Of a DNA stretch of 64,000 nucleotides, positions 50,706 through 60,322 are shown piece by piece. The notes beneath the pieces were generated by a model. That model was not told where the DNA came from, did no database searches, and worked only from the letters and a program-made list of their open reading frames with translations. How positions within the stretch are numbered: position 1 is the stretch's first letter; each line of letters opens with the position of its first letter. This stretch comes from Corynebacterium sp. (GTDB taxonomy: Bacteria; Actinomycetota; Actinomycetes; Mycobacteriales; Mycobacteriaceae). The translations under genes were made by a program, and so were the position numbers. The DNA is taken from the NCBI GenBank assembly GCA_030530875.1, contig JAUMUD010000001.1, positions 1 to 64,000 of the forward strand, read 5' to 3'.

Positions 50706-51554
50706 CTATTTTTCCTCAAAATTCCAGGTACCATAACCAATTTGGTAGTACTCTTGACGAACCACTGTCTGGGTAATCAGATTTGATAAAGCCCAGACCA
50801 CATCTGGCCCGAGGCCAACTGCGGGTTCTGGATTAACAATAGTACTAGTTCCATCTGCGATCCACACCTGGGTGGCATGGGCCTTCATGGCAGCAATCTT
50901 GGCTTCATAGACCTCAGAGGCCAATTCGAGCGCAAGATCATAGGAATCCACTGCGGCAATTTCCTCTGGGGCCCAGCGCCAGCCATCAGGGTATTCTGTG
51001 ACCTCGGCCAGCGAAGCATCCAGCGCTTCCCTGCTGGTTACTGCCCAGAGAATAGCCCGAGCCTTGTGCTGGGCTTTCTCAGCTGCCGCATGGGTAATCT
51101 TATGGGCCTGGATATGGTCGGGGTGGCCGTAGCCACCATCGGGACCATAGGTTACAAGGAGGTCCGGCTCGAAGCAATCGATGACGTCGACAAGCAAATC
51201 GACGGCCTCCGCACCATTATTCACAAAAGCGCGAGGATTTGCTGCGGCAGGAGTGCCAGCCATGCCAGAATCGCGGAAATGGCCAGCACCACCGAGGTGA
51301 TGACCCTGAACGCCCAGGTGGTTGAGAGATTCATAGAGCTCAGCGATACGGAAGCCACCAAGCTGATTGGCATGGTCCACCGTCAGCTGGGCATATGGCT
51401 CGCCAATGACCTCACCTTCCTCACCCAGGGTGCAGGTTACAACCAGGACCTCAGCGCCCTGGCGGGCATAATGAGCAAGGAGGCCACCTGTCCAAATGGC
51501 CTCATCATCGGGATGCGCATGAACTGCTAATACACGCATTGTTTTAGTCTTCAT
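50706..51554 (-). CDS. mshB: MshB, GlcNAc-inositol deacetylase of mycothiol synthesis
   Basis: The 282-residue zinc-dependent deacetylase of the LmbE/PIG-L family makes GlcN-inositol, the second intermediate in mycothiol synthesis. The zinc site is AHPDDE near residue 13 with the distal His in GYGHPDHIQAH near 143. ATG 51554 overlaps the stop codon of the LpqW-like gene by 11 bases; ATG 51539 is in frame and also possible. The fdxC-mshB-lpqW-typA order is ancient in actinobacteria. Confidence 0.92.
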   Translation of the reverse strand: MKTKTMRVLAVHAHPDDEAIWTGGLLAHYARQGAEVLVVTCTLGEEGEVIGEPYAQLTVDHANQLGGFRIAELYESLNHLGVQGHHLGGAGHFRDSGMAGTPAAANPRAFVNNGAEAVDLLVDVIDCFEPDLLVTYGPDGGYGHPDHIQAHKITHAAAEKAQHKARAILWAVTSREALDASLAEVTEYPDGWRWAPEEIAAVDSYDLALELASEVYEAKIAAMKAHATQVWIADGTSTIVNPEPAVGLGPDVVWALSNLITQTVVRQEYYQIGYGTWNFEEK

Positions 51555-53214
51555 TCTCTCTACTTATGCTGGACCACGAACTGACAGTACTGAAAATCCC
51601 GATTCCGGGGAGTTGCGGCCATGAGCTAATTGACTTTCCGACGAAAGAATCAGGAACCACCAAACTTGTACCCACTGCCTGGATACGAAGTTCTTTAATG
51701 AGTGGATAGGAGACCACGGACTCGGAGGTCTGGGTACTAATCACTGATTGCAATTCGTTGAAATCCATCGTACCGCTAAGTGCTGCATTGATAGCGGATT
51801 CGGTGGTGGAGCTGCAGAAGCCTGAGAGATTATCGCGGCGGTAGGTGGGGACAGAGTCGCTATTATTAGTAGACTTTTCCTCCTGCTCGCAGCCATATTG
51901 ACTAGCCAGGGTGGAAATATTATTCGGTGTGCGCTGCCATGCAACAGCAATATCCACTGAACCATTTGGCAGATCCTGGGAGGCTAGGCCACTTTCATCC
52001 TCAGTAATGAGCTCGGAAGCATAGCCCTTAATACGGAAGGAAGAAACCAGGGATTCCGCCACAGCCAGGGCGAGGGCATCATCCGGGTCAGCACCAACGC
52101 GGATTGGGCGGTTGCCCTCTGTATACGTATTGGATGCAGGGATGGTTGCACGATCTGGCAGGTCCTGGGAATAGACGCTATCCACGGCGGTGGAATAAAT
52201 GGTATTAAAGTCGATGAGATTAGCCACAGCTGCGCGCTGCTTTTGGTTAATCAGTAAGTTAGAGCTCTGATTGAAGATAATGTCGAGAGTTCTATCGGTG
52301 GATTCAAGCTTGGCCTGAATGCCTTGGTTGGGAGCCTTAATCTTGGCTTCAGCGGCGGCTGATGGGTTGGTATCCACAGCGTCGAGGTTTTGGCGGGCAA
52401 GCATGGTGCCCATCTGCCCTGCCATGGAGATGGCGCGGATAATAATCTGCTCTGCTAGAGCTGGGGTACTGCCCCAGTAGCGGTCATTGCGCTTGAAGGT
52501 GGCCACACCCATATTGCTCACCTTAATGAGCTGGTATTTGCCGGCAGAGGACGGAATGGAGGTCTTGAGCATCTCATTGAAATCCGTGTTGCCGCGAAGC
52601 GTATGGCTTGGCAGGAGATTATCAAAAAGAGTATTCCACTCGGTATATGGCTGACTAAAGTGCACATCGACAGTGCGGCCATCGGTAGAGGTGGCAATCT
52701 TATCAATCAAGGAATAGCCGGCAGCATTAATCACATTAGGGCTGCTGGTCATTTGCTGCCAAAGGAAAGAAAAATCTGAGCCGGTCAGTGGTGAGCCATC
52801 GCTCCACTGGGCTGAAGGATTAATCACATAACGCACAGTTTGGCCACCGGTGAGGTCGCGCAACTGTGAGGAAGAAGTATCAATAACTTGGGCAGAACTG
52901 AGCAGGTCAGTATTCATTTGCCCATTCACAAAGGCGCTAGGAAGCGTAAGGCTAGCAATAAGCCTTGTGACTGGATTATCCCCGGCATGAATATGGGGAT
53001 TAAAGGTGGTACCGAGGGTATCGACACCAATGCTGAGCTGGGAATAATTCCCCTTAGCACTATTGGGTGATGGGGCCTGGGTACCAAGAAGTTCTGCCTC
53101 CGCATCCTGATCACTAGAGACCAAATGGGGTGCCGGGGCGTTAATAGTGCAAGCACTAAGCGCACCGCAGAGCAATCCCGCACTAGCAAGGACCGCGAAG
53201 ACAGATTTCCTCAT
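51544..53214 (-). CDS. LpqW-like ABC binding-protein lipoprotein
   Basis: The 556-residue lipoprotein has a signal peptide with lipobox LSAC (Cys 22). The rest is an SBP_bac_5 fold (LSIGVDTLGTTFNPHIHAGDNPVTRL, SAQWSDGSPLTGSDFSFLWQQM). No ABC permease is adjacent. Its position between typA and mshB matches mycobacterial LpqW (Rv1166), a binding-protein-like lipoprotein that does not transport but controls the flow of precursors into PIM and lipoarabinomannan. The same role here is inferred from synteny and fold. Confidence 0.82.
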   Translation of the reverse strand: MRKSVFAVLASAGLLCGALSACTINAPAPHLVSSDQDAEAELLGTQAPSPNSAKGNYSQLSIGVDTLGTTFNPHIHAGDNPVTRLIASLTLPSAFVNGQMNTDLLSSAQVIDTSSSQLRDLTGGQTVRYVINPSAQWSDGSPLTGSDFSFLWQQMTSSPNVINAAGYSLIDKIATSTDGRTVDVHFSQPYTEWNTLFDNLLPSHTLRGNTDFNEMLKTSIPSSAGKYQLIKVSNMGVATFKRNDRYWGSTPALAEQIIIRAISMAGQMGTMLARQNLDAVDTNPSAAAEAKIKAPNQGIQAKLESTDRTLDIIFNQSSNLLINQKQRAAVANLIDFNTIYSTAVDSVYSQDLPDRATIPASNTYTEGNRPIRVGADPDDALALAVAESLVSSFRIKGYASELITEDESGLASQDLPNGSVDIAVAWQRTPNNISTLASQYGCEQEEKSTNNSDSVPTYRRDNLSGFCSSTTESAINAALSGTMDFNELQSVISTQTSESVVSYPLIKELRIQAVGTSLVVPDSFVGKSISSWPQLPGIGIFSTVSSWSSISRENED

Positions 53215-53241
53215 GGATAACTCCGTAATGTCCTTGCGGAA

Positions 53242-55149
53242 TTACTTATTACGTGCCTTTTCGCGGGCACGGGCACGGGCACGGTCGGTAGCGTTAAGCA
53301 CGACCTTGCGTACACGGATGGTATCAGGGGTAACCTCGACACACTCGTCCTGGCCACAGAATTCCATGGCCTCATCGAGAGAGAGGTTACGTGCCTTGGC
53401 CAGGGTCACGGTGGCATCAGCCGTGGCGGAGCGCATATTGGTGAGCTTCTTTTCACGGGTGATGTTAATGTCCATGTCCTCGTCACGGTTATTGGCACCC
53501 ACAACCATGCCCTCATAGGCCTCAGTACCTGGCTCAACGAAGAAGGAACCACGGTCTGCAAGCTGCTGAAGAGCATAAGCAGTGACCTGACCGGAGCGGT
53601 CAGCAACGAGAGAACCGGTAGCACGGTCCTTGATTTCGCCAGCCCATGGCTCGTAGCCATCGGAATAGTGGTTGGCAATACCAGTACCACGGGTTTCGGT
53701 AAGGAAGGTGGTACGGAAACCAATCAGACCACGGGCAGGAACCTTGAATTCCATACGAACCCAGTCGGTGGAGGTGTTGTCCATGCTGACCATCTGGCCC
53801 TTACGTGCAGCCATCAGCTGGGTCACTGCACCCTGATACTCAGAAGGAACGTCGATGACTATGTGCTCATATGGCTCATAAATCTTGCCATCAATGGTCT
53901 TAGGCACAACCTGAGGCTTACCGACGGTCAGCTCAAAGCCCTCACGGCGCATGGTTTCAACCAGCACGGAGAGAGCCATCTCACCACGACCCTGAACCTC
54001 CCAAGCATCTGGGCGCTCAGTTGGGAGCACGCGGATAGAGACGTTACCGATGAGCTCCTGGTCAAGACGAGCCTTGACCATACGTGCGGTGAGCTTATCG
54101 CCGCCGCCACGACCAGCCAGTGGAGAGGTATTCACACCAATGGTCATGGAAATGGCTGGCTCATCAACGGTAATGCGTGGAAGAGCATTTGGATGCTCAG
54201 GATCGGCGAGGGTATCACCAATCATGATGTTCTCAATACCGGAGATAGCGGCAATATCGCCAGCAATAACTTCATCGGTTGGAACACGGGTCACACCAAC
54301 GGTGCGGAGAAGCTCGGCAATCTTAGAGTTGGTAACAACCTCATTACCCTCTTCGTCATAGTGAATCCAGGCAACCTGCTGGCCCTTACGCAGGGAACCT
54401 GCGTGGACACGCACGAGGCCGATACGACCAAGGAAGGAGGAGGAGTCCAGGTTGGTGACATGAGCCTGGAGTGGAGCATCACGCTCAGCGGTTGGCTCAG
54501 GAAGGACGTCGTAGAGGACGTCGAAAAGCTCCTGAAGATCAGGGGCGTCTGGAACATTGCCATTGCCTGGGTTCTTGGTAGAAGCCTTGCCTTCACGGCC
54601 GGAAGCATAAAGAACAGGCAGGTCAAGGAGGTGCTCCGCAGCCTCAGCAGCATCAGCATCGAGAGTGGAAGCAAGCTCGAGGAGCAGGTCCTGAGCCTCT
54701 TCAACAACCTCATCAATACGTGCATCTGGACGGTCAGTCTTGTTCACAACAATAATGACCGGCATCTTAGCGGCGAGAGCCTTGCCCAGAACGAAGCGAG
54801 TCTGAGGGAGTGGGCCTTCGGAGGCGTCGATAAGCAAAACCACGCCGTCGACCATGCTCAATGCACGCTCAACCTCGCCACCAAAGTCAGCGTGACCTGG
54901 GGTGTCAATAACGTTGATGATGAGATCCTGGCCGTCCTTACCAGCACCCTTACGGCGGATGGCGGTGTTCTTGGCCAGAATGGTGATGCCCTTTTCCTTT
55001 TCCAGGTCACCAGAGTCCATCACGCGATCGACGAGCTCGGCATGCTCGTCGAAGGCGCCGGACTGGCGCAGCATAGCATCAACCAATGTAGTCTTGCCGT
55101 GGTCAACGTGCGCCACGATGGCGACGTTACGAAACTCAGTCTGAGTCAA
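53242..55149 (-). CDS. typA: Translational GTPase TypA/BipA
   Basis: The 635-residue ribosome-associated GTPase is related to EF-G. Its G motifs are AHVDHGKTT (G1) near residue 14, DTPGHADFGGEVER (G3) near 81 and NKTD (G4) near 137. The EF-G domains III and V and the BipA-specific C-terminal domain follow (WVRMEFKVPARGLIGFRT). It assists 50S assembly and growth at low temperature or under stress. The start is TTG 55149 preceded by AGGAG. Its tail is Arg/Ala-rich (RARARAREKARNK). lpqW follows 27 nt later. Confidence 0.95.
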   Translation of the reverse strand: MTQTEFRNVAIVAHVDHGKTTLVDAMLRQSGAFDEHAELVDRVMDSGDLEKEKGITILAKNTAIRRKGAGKDGQDLIINVIDTPGHADFGGEVERALSMVDGVVLLIDASEGPLPQTRFVLGKALAAKMPVIIVVNKTDRPDARIDEVVEEAQDLLLELASTLDADAAEAAEHLLDLPVLYASGREGKASTKNPGNGNVPDAPDLQELFDVLYDVLPEPTAERDAPLQAHVTNLDSSSFLGRIGLVRVHAGSLRKGQQVAWIHYDEEGNEVVTNSKIAELLRTVGVTRVPTDEVIAGDIAAISGIENIMIGDTLADPEHPNALPRITVDEPAISMTIGVNTSPLAGRGGGDKLTARMVKARLDQELIGNVSIRVLPTERPDAWEVQGRGEMALSVLVETMRREGFELTVGKPQVVPKTIDGKIYEPYEHIVIDVPSEYQGAVTQLMAARKGQMVSMDNTSTDWVRMEFKVPARGLIGFRTTFLTETRGTGIANHYSDGYEPWAGEIKDRATGSLVADRSGQVTAYALQQLADRGSFFVEPGTEAYEGMVVGANNRDEDMDINITREKKLTNMRSATADATVTLAKARNLSLDEAMEFCGQDECVEVTPDTIRVRKVVLNATDRARARAREKARNK

Positions 55150-55420
55150 AGCACACTCCTATTCATGATTTTAACCCACGTAATATTACCCGTTTTATGT
55201 GTTTATGTCACGTTTTGGACTGATAGGCTCCGCACAAACAGCAGATTTCTGTGTAGAATTTCTAGGCGTAATTTCTTCACCTAAACTATCTTGCTTAGTT
55301 TTAAGCGGGATGACTACTGCATATATAAGGTTCTACCGAGCTTTACATACGAAGTTTCTGTGACTAAAGTTAACTAATGTGAAAAGTGAGACAGAAGTGT
55401 CTTATAAGAAAGGATTATCC

Positions 55421-56134
55421 GTGGCTCCAAAAAAGTTCCACTCCACCCGCGACCATAAGTGGTCTCTTAAGCGCATTGTGGCTGCTAGCGGCGCTGCTGC
55501 CCTGTGCGCTGGTGCTGCTTTTGGTTCGGTAGGAGCAGCTCCTGCACAGGCAGCTGTTTTGGATAACCTGGGTCGTCCTAATGAGCAGATTCTGGGCACT
55601 CTGGAAAATTTTGCCAATCAGCAGTCCACTCCAGAAAATATTCGCTCCCAGATTCTGTCCGCTGTGGATTTCTTCCGTGGCACCGGTGAGGGTGGCGTCG
55701 AGCTGCCAAGCACTGGTACTGCTTTTGTGCAGTTTGCTTGGCCTAGCGTATCGACGCACTGCGTCGACCACGAATACACCGCAACGGGTATGGCTATGGC
55801 TGTTCCGGGTCCAGCGGACCTTCCGCTTCCTGGCGTTGAGCCTGGTCAGGTCACTTTTGTTTTCACTGCACTGGGTACCGGAACTTACTCAGAAGAGCAG
55901 TTCAGTGAGATGAATGTTCACTGGTTCAATATTCAAAATCGCAAATCTGGTAACACTCGACTGAGTTTTAACGGTATAAACCCTGAAGGCCCCGCCACAG
56001 TATCTGGCACTGCGGATACTGGTTCCGGCACAGTTCTTGCTTGGCTCGACGGAGGATTTAGTAATAACGCCTCCGATGGGACGGTGACGACCTGTAATTT
56101 CGTACCAACCGGTGCGGTAATTAACGTGGCCTAG
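55421..56134 (+). CDS. Secreted protein of unknown function
   Basis: The 237-residue product has a Sec signal peptide with AQA-A cleavage near residue 48 after an unusually long basic lead (KKFHSTRDHKWSLKR). The mature part is mostly beta with two cysteines near residues 117 and 229 that could form a disulfide. It resembles corynebacterial exported proteins but I assign no family. GTG 55421 has AAGAAAGGA upstream and is preferred over the in-frame GTG 55379. It stands before a DUF402 gene and a secreted protease. Confidence 0.75.
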   Translation: MAPKKFHSTRDHKWSLKRIVAASGAAALCAGAAFGSVGAAPAQAAVLDNLGRPNEQILGTLENFANQQSTPENIRSQILSAVDFFRGTGEGGVELPSTGTAFVQFAWPSVSTHCVDHEYTATGMAMAVPGPADLPLPGVEPGQVTFVFTALGTGTYSEEQFSEMNVHWFNIQNRKSGNTRLSFNGINPEGPATVSGTADTGSGTVLAWLDGGFSNNASDGTVTTCNFVPTGAVINVA

Positions 56135-56181
56135 AAAACTTCATACACACCGAACTTCCCCATCTACAAAAGGTGATCAAA

Positions 56182-56745
56182 ATGACCGAATTACATCCCG
56201 TGAAGGAAGAGACCTTCGATCTCTCCAAGCGCGTAAATAGGGACCCTAAGGGTTTCCAGCGTGATGTCGATGTTTTCCGTGTCACAGATTTCGGGCTCTA
56301 CATGGCTCGTGGCGCTGACCACCCGAAATTCGGCTATGTCGAATCGTGGCTCCTCCCTGACCTTGGCCTGCGCGCTAATGTCTACCACTACCGCAACGGT
56401 GTGGAGACCGGCGTCGGTGATAGCGCTAAGGAACAGTACTACGTCGATGTTGCTGATATTTCTGTCGACGGTGACGTCTGGTCCTCCCGCGATCTTTATG
56501 TAGATCTGCTGGCCAATGATGGTGTACCGGTGGAAGTTGTCGATATTGATGAACTGGCTGCCGCTACCTCTGCGGGTCTGATTAGCGCCGAGGAAGCCGA
56601 GCGTGCCATTGAGCATACCTTGACCGCTGTTGAGGGCATTACTCGTCATGATGATTCTCTGAATGAGTGGCTCTCAGCCACTGGGTATACACTTGATTGG
56701 GCAGACCCTGAGTCAATTACCTTGACCCCAGCCCAAGAAAGTTAA
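56182..56745 (+). CDS. DUF402 domain protein
   Basis: The 187-residue protein carries the DUF402 beta-barrel (YMARGADHPKFGYVESWLLPDLGLRANVYHY, then YYVDVADISVDGDVWSSRDLYVDLL). This fold occurs in FomD-type nucleotidyl phosphatases and in RNase-related proteins. The acidic patch DISVDGD/DLYVDLL, which binds metal in FomD-like enzymes, is present, so phosphatase activity is possible. ATG 56182 follows AAAAGGTG; GTG 56173 is alternative. It precedes the protease by 8 nt and is co-transcribed with it. Confidence 0.8.
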   Translation: MTELHPVKEETFDLSKRVNRDPKGFQRDVDVFRVTDFGLYMARGADHPKFGYVESWLLPDLGLRANVYHYRNGVETGVGDSAKEQYYVDVADISVDGDVWSSRDLYVDLLANDGVPVEVVDIDELAAATSAGLISAEEAERAIEHTLTAVEGITRHDDSLNEWLSATGYTLDWADPESITLTPAQES

Positions 56746-56753
56746 TATAAAGT

Positions 56754-57608
56754 ATGAGTTTTTCTTCTTCTGTAAAGAAGATTCTTGGTTCGGCCCTGGC
56801 CCTAACTGCTTTTGCTACGGGCCTGAGCGCCGTTAATTCCACCCCCGCTGAGGCGGTTATCGGTGGTGTCTCTATTAATCAGCCCGCTGCAGCACGTATC
56901 GTGATGGGCTCTATGGCCTGTACTGGTGCCCTTATTACCAATCAGTGGGTCATTACGGCCAAGCACTGCATCGGTGGCGATACTGGCACCGTGAGCCTCG
57001 GTAATTTCCGCTGGGGTGAAAACCACACTGTCTCTGGGGTGGTTGAGCATCCTACGGCTGACTTGGCTTTGATTCGCCTTGATAAGCCAACCGGTATCAC
57101 CCCAATTCCGGTGAATAATTACAATATCGCCAATGGCACCAACGGGCAGATCATTGGCTGGGGTGGTGTCTACCAGTTCCAGTTCTTCAGTCTGAAGGGC
57201 GCGAATGTCACCGTCAATCGCCGCGTTACCAATGTGGCTACCGGTGATGATTCCTATGACACAAGCTCCGCTTTCCTTGAGCTTAATGTGAATAATGCCC
57301 GCATTACCTACGGCGATTCCGGCGGACCACTGCTCGTTGGTGGTGCCCTTGCTGGTGTGGCCTCCATGGCTAATGAGGCAGCCTCCCCAACGGCCCGTGG
57401 TTTGCTAGCCTGGTACATCCCAGTGGCAGAATTCCTCCCATGGATTAGCGAGAATACCGGCGTGAACTTCGGCTCCCCTGTCGGCTCCCCTGCCCCGCTG
57501 ATTGATGCCAATGCAGTTCCACCATCAGTGATTGGTCGCCTGCCTTCTAGTGGCTCCTCCGGTATTGACAGCATTATCAATAACGGCATCGGCGCTTTTA
57601 GCTCATAA
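56754..57608 (+). CDS. Secreted trypsin-like serine protease
   Basis: The 284-residue chymotrypsin-fold protease has a signal peptide (cleavage near residue 35 in AEA-VIGG). After it IGGVSINQ resembles the activation N-terminus. The catalytic triad is His in ITAKHC near 64, Asp in DLALIRL near 103 and Ser in GDSGGPL near 188. Only one disulfide pair (Cys 57 and Cys 65) is visible. A Pro/Ser/Gly-rich tail of about 50 residues follows the domain. It is exported by Sec and probably acts in or outside the envelope. Confidence 0.9.
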   Translation: MSFSSSVKKILGSALALTAFATGLSAVNSTPAEAVIGGVSINQPAAARIVMGSMACTGALITNQWVITAKHCIGGDTGTVSLGNFRWGENHTVSGVVEHPTADLALIRLDKPTGITPIPVNNYNIANGTNGQIIGWGGVYQFQFFSLKGANVTVNRRVTNVATGDDSYDTSSAFLELNVNNARITYGDSGGPLLVGGALAGVASMANEAASPTARGLLAWYIPVAEFLPWISENTGVNFGSPVGSPAPLIDANAVPPSVIGRLPSSGSSGIDSIINNGIGAFSS

Positions 57609-57647
57609 AAATAATCCTCGTTGCTTGGTAGCAACGAGGATTATTTT
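57608..57647. terminator. Bidirectional terminator between the protease and dpp genes
   Basis: AAAATAATCCTCGTTGCT and AGCAACGAGGATTATTTT pair perfectly over 18 bp around a TGGT loop. T-runs exist on both strands. Confidence 0.95.
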
Positions 57648-57667
57648 TATGCTTTAGAAGGATAACC

Positions 57668-59338
57668 CTAGAGATTCTCACCGAGCTCGATACCCAGACC
57701 AGGGACCGCATCAATGAGGTCGCGAGTATAGGCCTCACGAGGATTAGCGAAGATCTCATCGGCAGTGCCGTGCTCCACCAGCTTGCCCTGCTGCATCACG
57801 ACAACCTCATCTGCGGTCTGACGGACCACAGCAAGGTCGTGGGTGATGAAGAGGTAGCTCAGGCCCAGTTCGTCCTGGAGCTTAGCCAGCAGCTGCAGAA
57901 TCTGGTTCTGCACCAGCACATCCAGAGCAGACACAGCCTCGTCGAGGACGATAACCTCAGGCTGCAAGGCCAGAGCGCGAGCAATAGCAATACGCTGACG
58001 CTGACCACCGGAGAGCTCGTTCGGGAAGCGTCGCATAGCAGAACGAGGCATCGCAACCAGATCCAGGAGCTCAGCCACGCGAGCCTCACGCTCCTTGCGT
58101 GAACCAATCTTATGAACCTTGAGTGGCTCCTCAATGCATCGGTAGATGGAGTACATCGGGTCCAGCGAACCATATGGGTTCTGGAAAACCACCTGGAGCT
58201 TACGACGCATATCGAAAAGCTCCTTATTACCAAGGGTAGACAAGTCCGTACCCTTGTAGAAAACCTTACCTGAGGTTGGGTCAAGCAGGTTCAAAATCAT
58301 ATTAGCCACGGTAGACTTACCGGAACCGGACTCACCCACGATAGCCAGCGTATGGCCCTTTTGCAGGCTAAAGGAGACATTGTCCACCGCAGTGAACTTC
58401 TTCTTATCGCCCTTGGCGCCACGAATATCGAAGACCTTGGTGAGATTCTCAACACGAATGAGCTCCTCGGTGGCCTCGGTTTCTGCGTGGTGGAAACGTT
58501 CAGCACTATCCCCGCCCTCAGCCTCAGCAGCGCGGATACGCTGGGAAGCCAGGGATGGCGCTGCCTTAACCAGGCGCTGGGTATATGGGTGCTGTGGGTT
58601 GCGCAGAATGTCGAGGCTTGGGCCGGACTCAACCACGCGACCACGGTGCATAACCACGAGGTGCTCGGCGCGCTCAGCAGCCAGACCAAGGTCGTGGGTA
58701 ATGAAAAGAACCGCAGTGCCCAGCTCCTGGGTAAGGCCAGAGAGGTGGTCAAGGATGCGCTTCTGCACCGTCACGTCGAGAGCACTGGTTGGCTCATCAG
58801 CAATGAGCAGCTGCGGACGAGCAGCAAGACCCATAGCGATGAGGGCACGTTGACGCATACCGCCGGAATACTCGTGTGGGAACTGCTTGGAGCGTCGCTC
58901 TGCATCAGGAAGACCAGCTTCCTCGAGCAGCTCAACCACGCGACCATTCTGCTCGCTGCTTGGCACCACATCATTAGCGCGGAGGGATTCCTTAATCTGG
59001 GTGCCCACACGCCACACAGGGTTGAGGTTACTCATTGGGTCCTGTGGAACCAGGCCAATGGAGGAACCACGAATTTCCTGCATTTCCTTCTCGGAGGCGT
59101 GGCTAATGTCCTTGCCATTAAAGAGAATCTGGCCACCGGTGACCTTACCGGTACCAGGAAGCAGACCAATAATGGACATGGCGGTGGTGGACTTACCAGA
59201 GCCGGACTCACCCACGATGGCCACGGACTGACCTGGGTAGATGGTCATATTTACACCACGAACAGCCTCAACGGTACCCGTGGTGGACTCGAAGGAAATA
59301 TGGAGATCCTTAATCTCAAGCAATGGCTTATCACTCAT
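57668..59338 (-). CDS. Dipeptide/oligopeptide ABC importer, fused ATPase
   Basis: The 556-residue protein fuses two ABC ATPase domains of the OppD and OppF type. The first has Walker A GESGSGKST near residue 40, signature YSGGMRQR near 155 and Walker B LLIADEP near 175. The second has GESGSGKST near 330, LSGGQRQR near 440 and VIVLDEA near 460. It powers the DppBC permease. The order of the operon is binding protein, two permeases, fused ATPase. Such fusion is common in corynebacterial peptide importers. Confidence 0.93.
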   Translation of the reverse strand: MSDKPLLEIKDLHISFESTTGTVEAVRGVNMTIYPGQSVAIVGESGSGKSTTAMSIIGLLPGTGKVTGGQILFNGKDISHASEKEMQEIRGSSIGLVPQDPMSNLNPVWRVGTQIKESLRANDVVPSSEQNGRVVELLEEAGLPDAERRSKQFPHEYSGGMRQRALIAMGLAARPQLLIADEPTSALDVTVQKRILDHLSGLTQELGTAVLFITHDLGLAAERAEHLVVMHRGRVVESGPSLDILRNPQHPYTQRLVKAAPSLASQRIRAAEAEGGDSAERFHHAETEATEELIRVENLTKVFDIRGAKGDKKKFTAVDNVSFSLQKGHTLAIVGESGSGKSTVANMILNLLDPTSGKVFYKGTDLSTLGNKELFDMRRKLQVVFQNPYGSLDPMYSIYRCIEEPLKVHKIGSRKEREARVAELLDLVAMPRSAMRRFPNELSGGQRQRIAIARALALQPEVIVLDEAVSALDVLVQNQILQLLAKLQDELGLSYLFITHDLAVVRQTADEVVVMQQGKLVEHGTADEIFANPREAYTRDLIDAVPGLGIELGENL

Positions 59339-59353
59339 AATTACTCCTACTTC

Positions 59354-60322
59354 CTACTTCTTACGGGCCTTTGGATCGAGGGCATCACGCACGACATCAC
59401 CCATCATGATAAAGCTGAGAACGGTAATGGCCAGGGCCATAGCTGGGTAGAAGAGCACCATTGGCTGGGTGCGCAGCGAGCTCTGTGCATTGGAAATATC
59501 GCCACCCCAAGAAACCACAGTTGGTGGGAGACCAATACCGAGGAAGGAGAGGGTTGCCTCGGCCACGATAAAGGTACCCAGAGCCACGGTGGCGTAGACG
59601 ATGATTGGGGCTGCAGCATTTGGAAGAATGTGCTGGACAAGCATGCGGAAGCGGGATGCACCCACTGCGCGTGCTGCTGTCACGAATTCTTCATTCTTCA
59701 CACTCATCACTGCACCACGGGTAATACGAGCGATGGAGGTCCAGCCGAAGATACCCAGCACGAGAACCACGGTGGTAATACCACGGTGCTCCTTGAACAT
59801 CTGCATCACCACGATGGCGGCAAGCACCAGTGGCAGAGCGAAGAAGATGTCGGTAATGCGGGAGAGGATGGTATCAAAGATGCCACCGAAGAAACCAGCA
59901 ATAGCACCAATAATGGTGCCGAGCACGGTAGCAAGGATGGTGGTGAGAATACCCACGGATACCGAGGCGCGGGCACCGTAGATGGTGCGGGCGTAGATAT
60001 CGCAGCCCTGGCGGTCAAAGCCGAATGGGTGGCCGGCACGTGGGCCAGCAAGGGAATCATTAAGTTCGCACAGACGTGGGTCAGTGTGGCTGAAAATACC
60101 TGGGGCAATAGCCAGCAGCAGTGCGATGAGAATCAAGAGGCCGGAAATCCAGAAGAGTGGGCGGCGGCGCAGATAGCGCCAGGCCTCACCCCACATGGAA
60201 GCTGGAGCGGACTCATCGGCAACTGCATCAACCGCGCCGAGACCGGTCTCGTCGGTTTCTGAAACGTAGCGTTCCTGACCGGGTCGGATGACGCGGCCGT
60301 CATTAGAAGAAATATTAGACAT
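59354..60322 (-). CDS. Peptide ABC importer permease, DppC type
   Basis: The 322-residue permease has an N-terminal cytosolic extension of about 45 residues and six spans. The BPD_transp EAA loop (EEFVTAARAVGASRFRMLVQHILPNAAAP) contacts the ATPase. I chose ATG 60322, which follows AAGGATT and overlaps the upstream permease by 8 bases; the longer frame from 60388 lies inside that gene. It pairs with the DppB permease. Confidence 0.92.
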   Translation of the reverse strand: MSNISSNDGRVIRPGQERYVSETDETGLGAVDAVADESAPASMWGEAWRYLRRRPLFWISGLLILIALLLAIAPGIFSHTDPRLCELNDSLAGPRAGHPFGFDRQGCDIYARTIYGARASVSVGILTTILATVLGTIIGAIAGFFGGIFDTILSRITDIFFALPLVLAAIVVMQMFKEHRGITTVVLVLGIFGWTSIARITRGAVMSVKNEEFVTAARAVGASRFRMLVQHILPNAAAPIIVYATVALGTFIVAEATLSFLGIGLPPTVVSWGGDISNAQSSLRTQPMVLFYPAMALAITVLSFIMMGDVVRDALDPKARKK

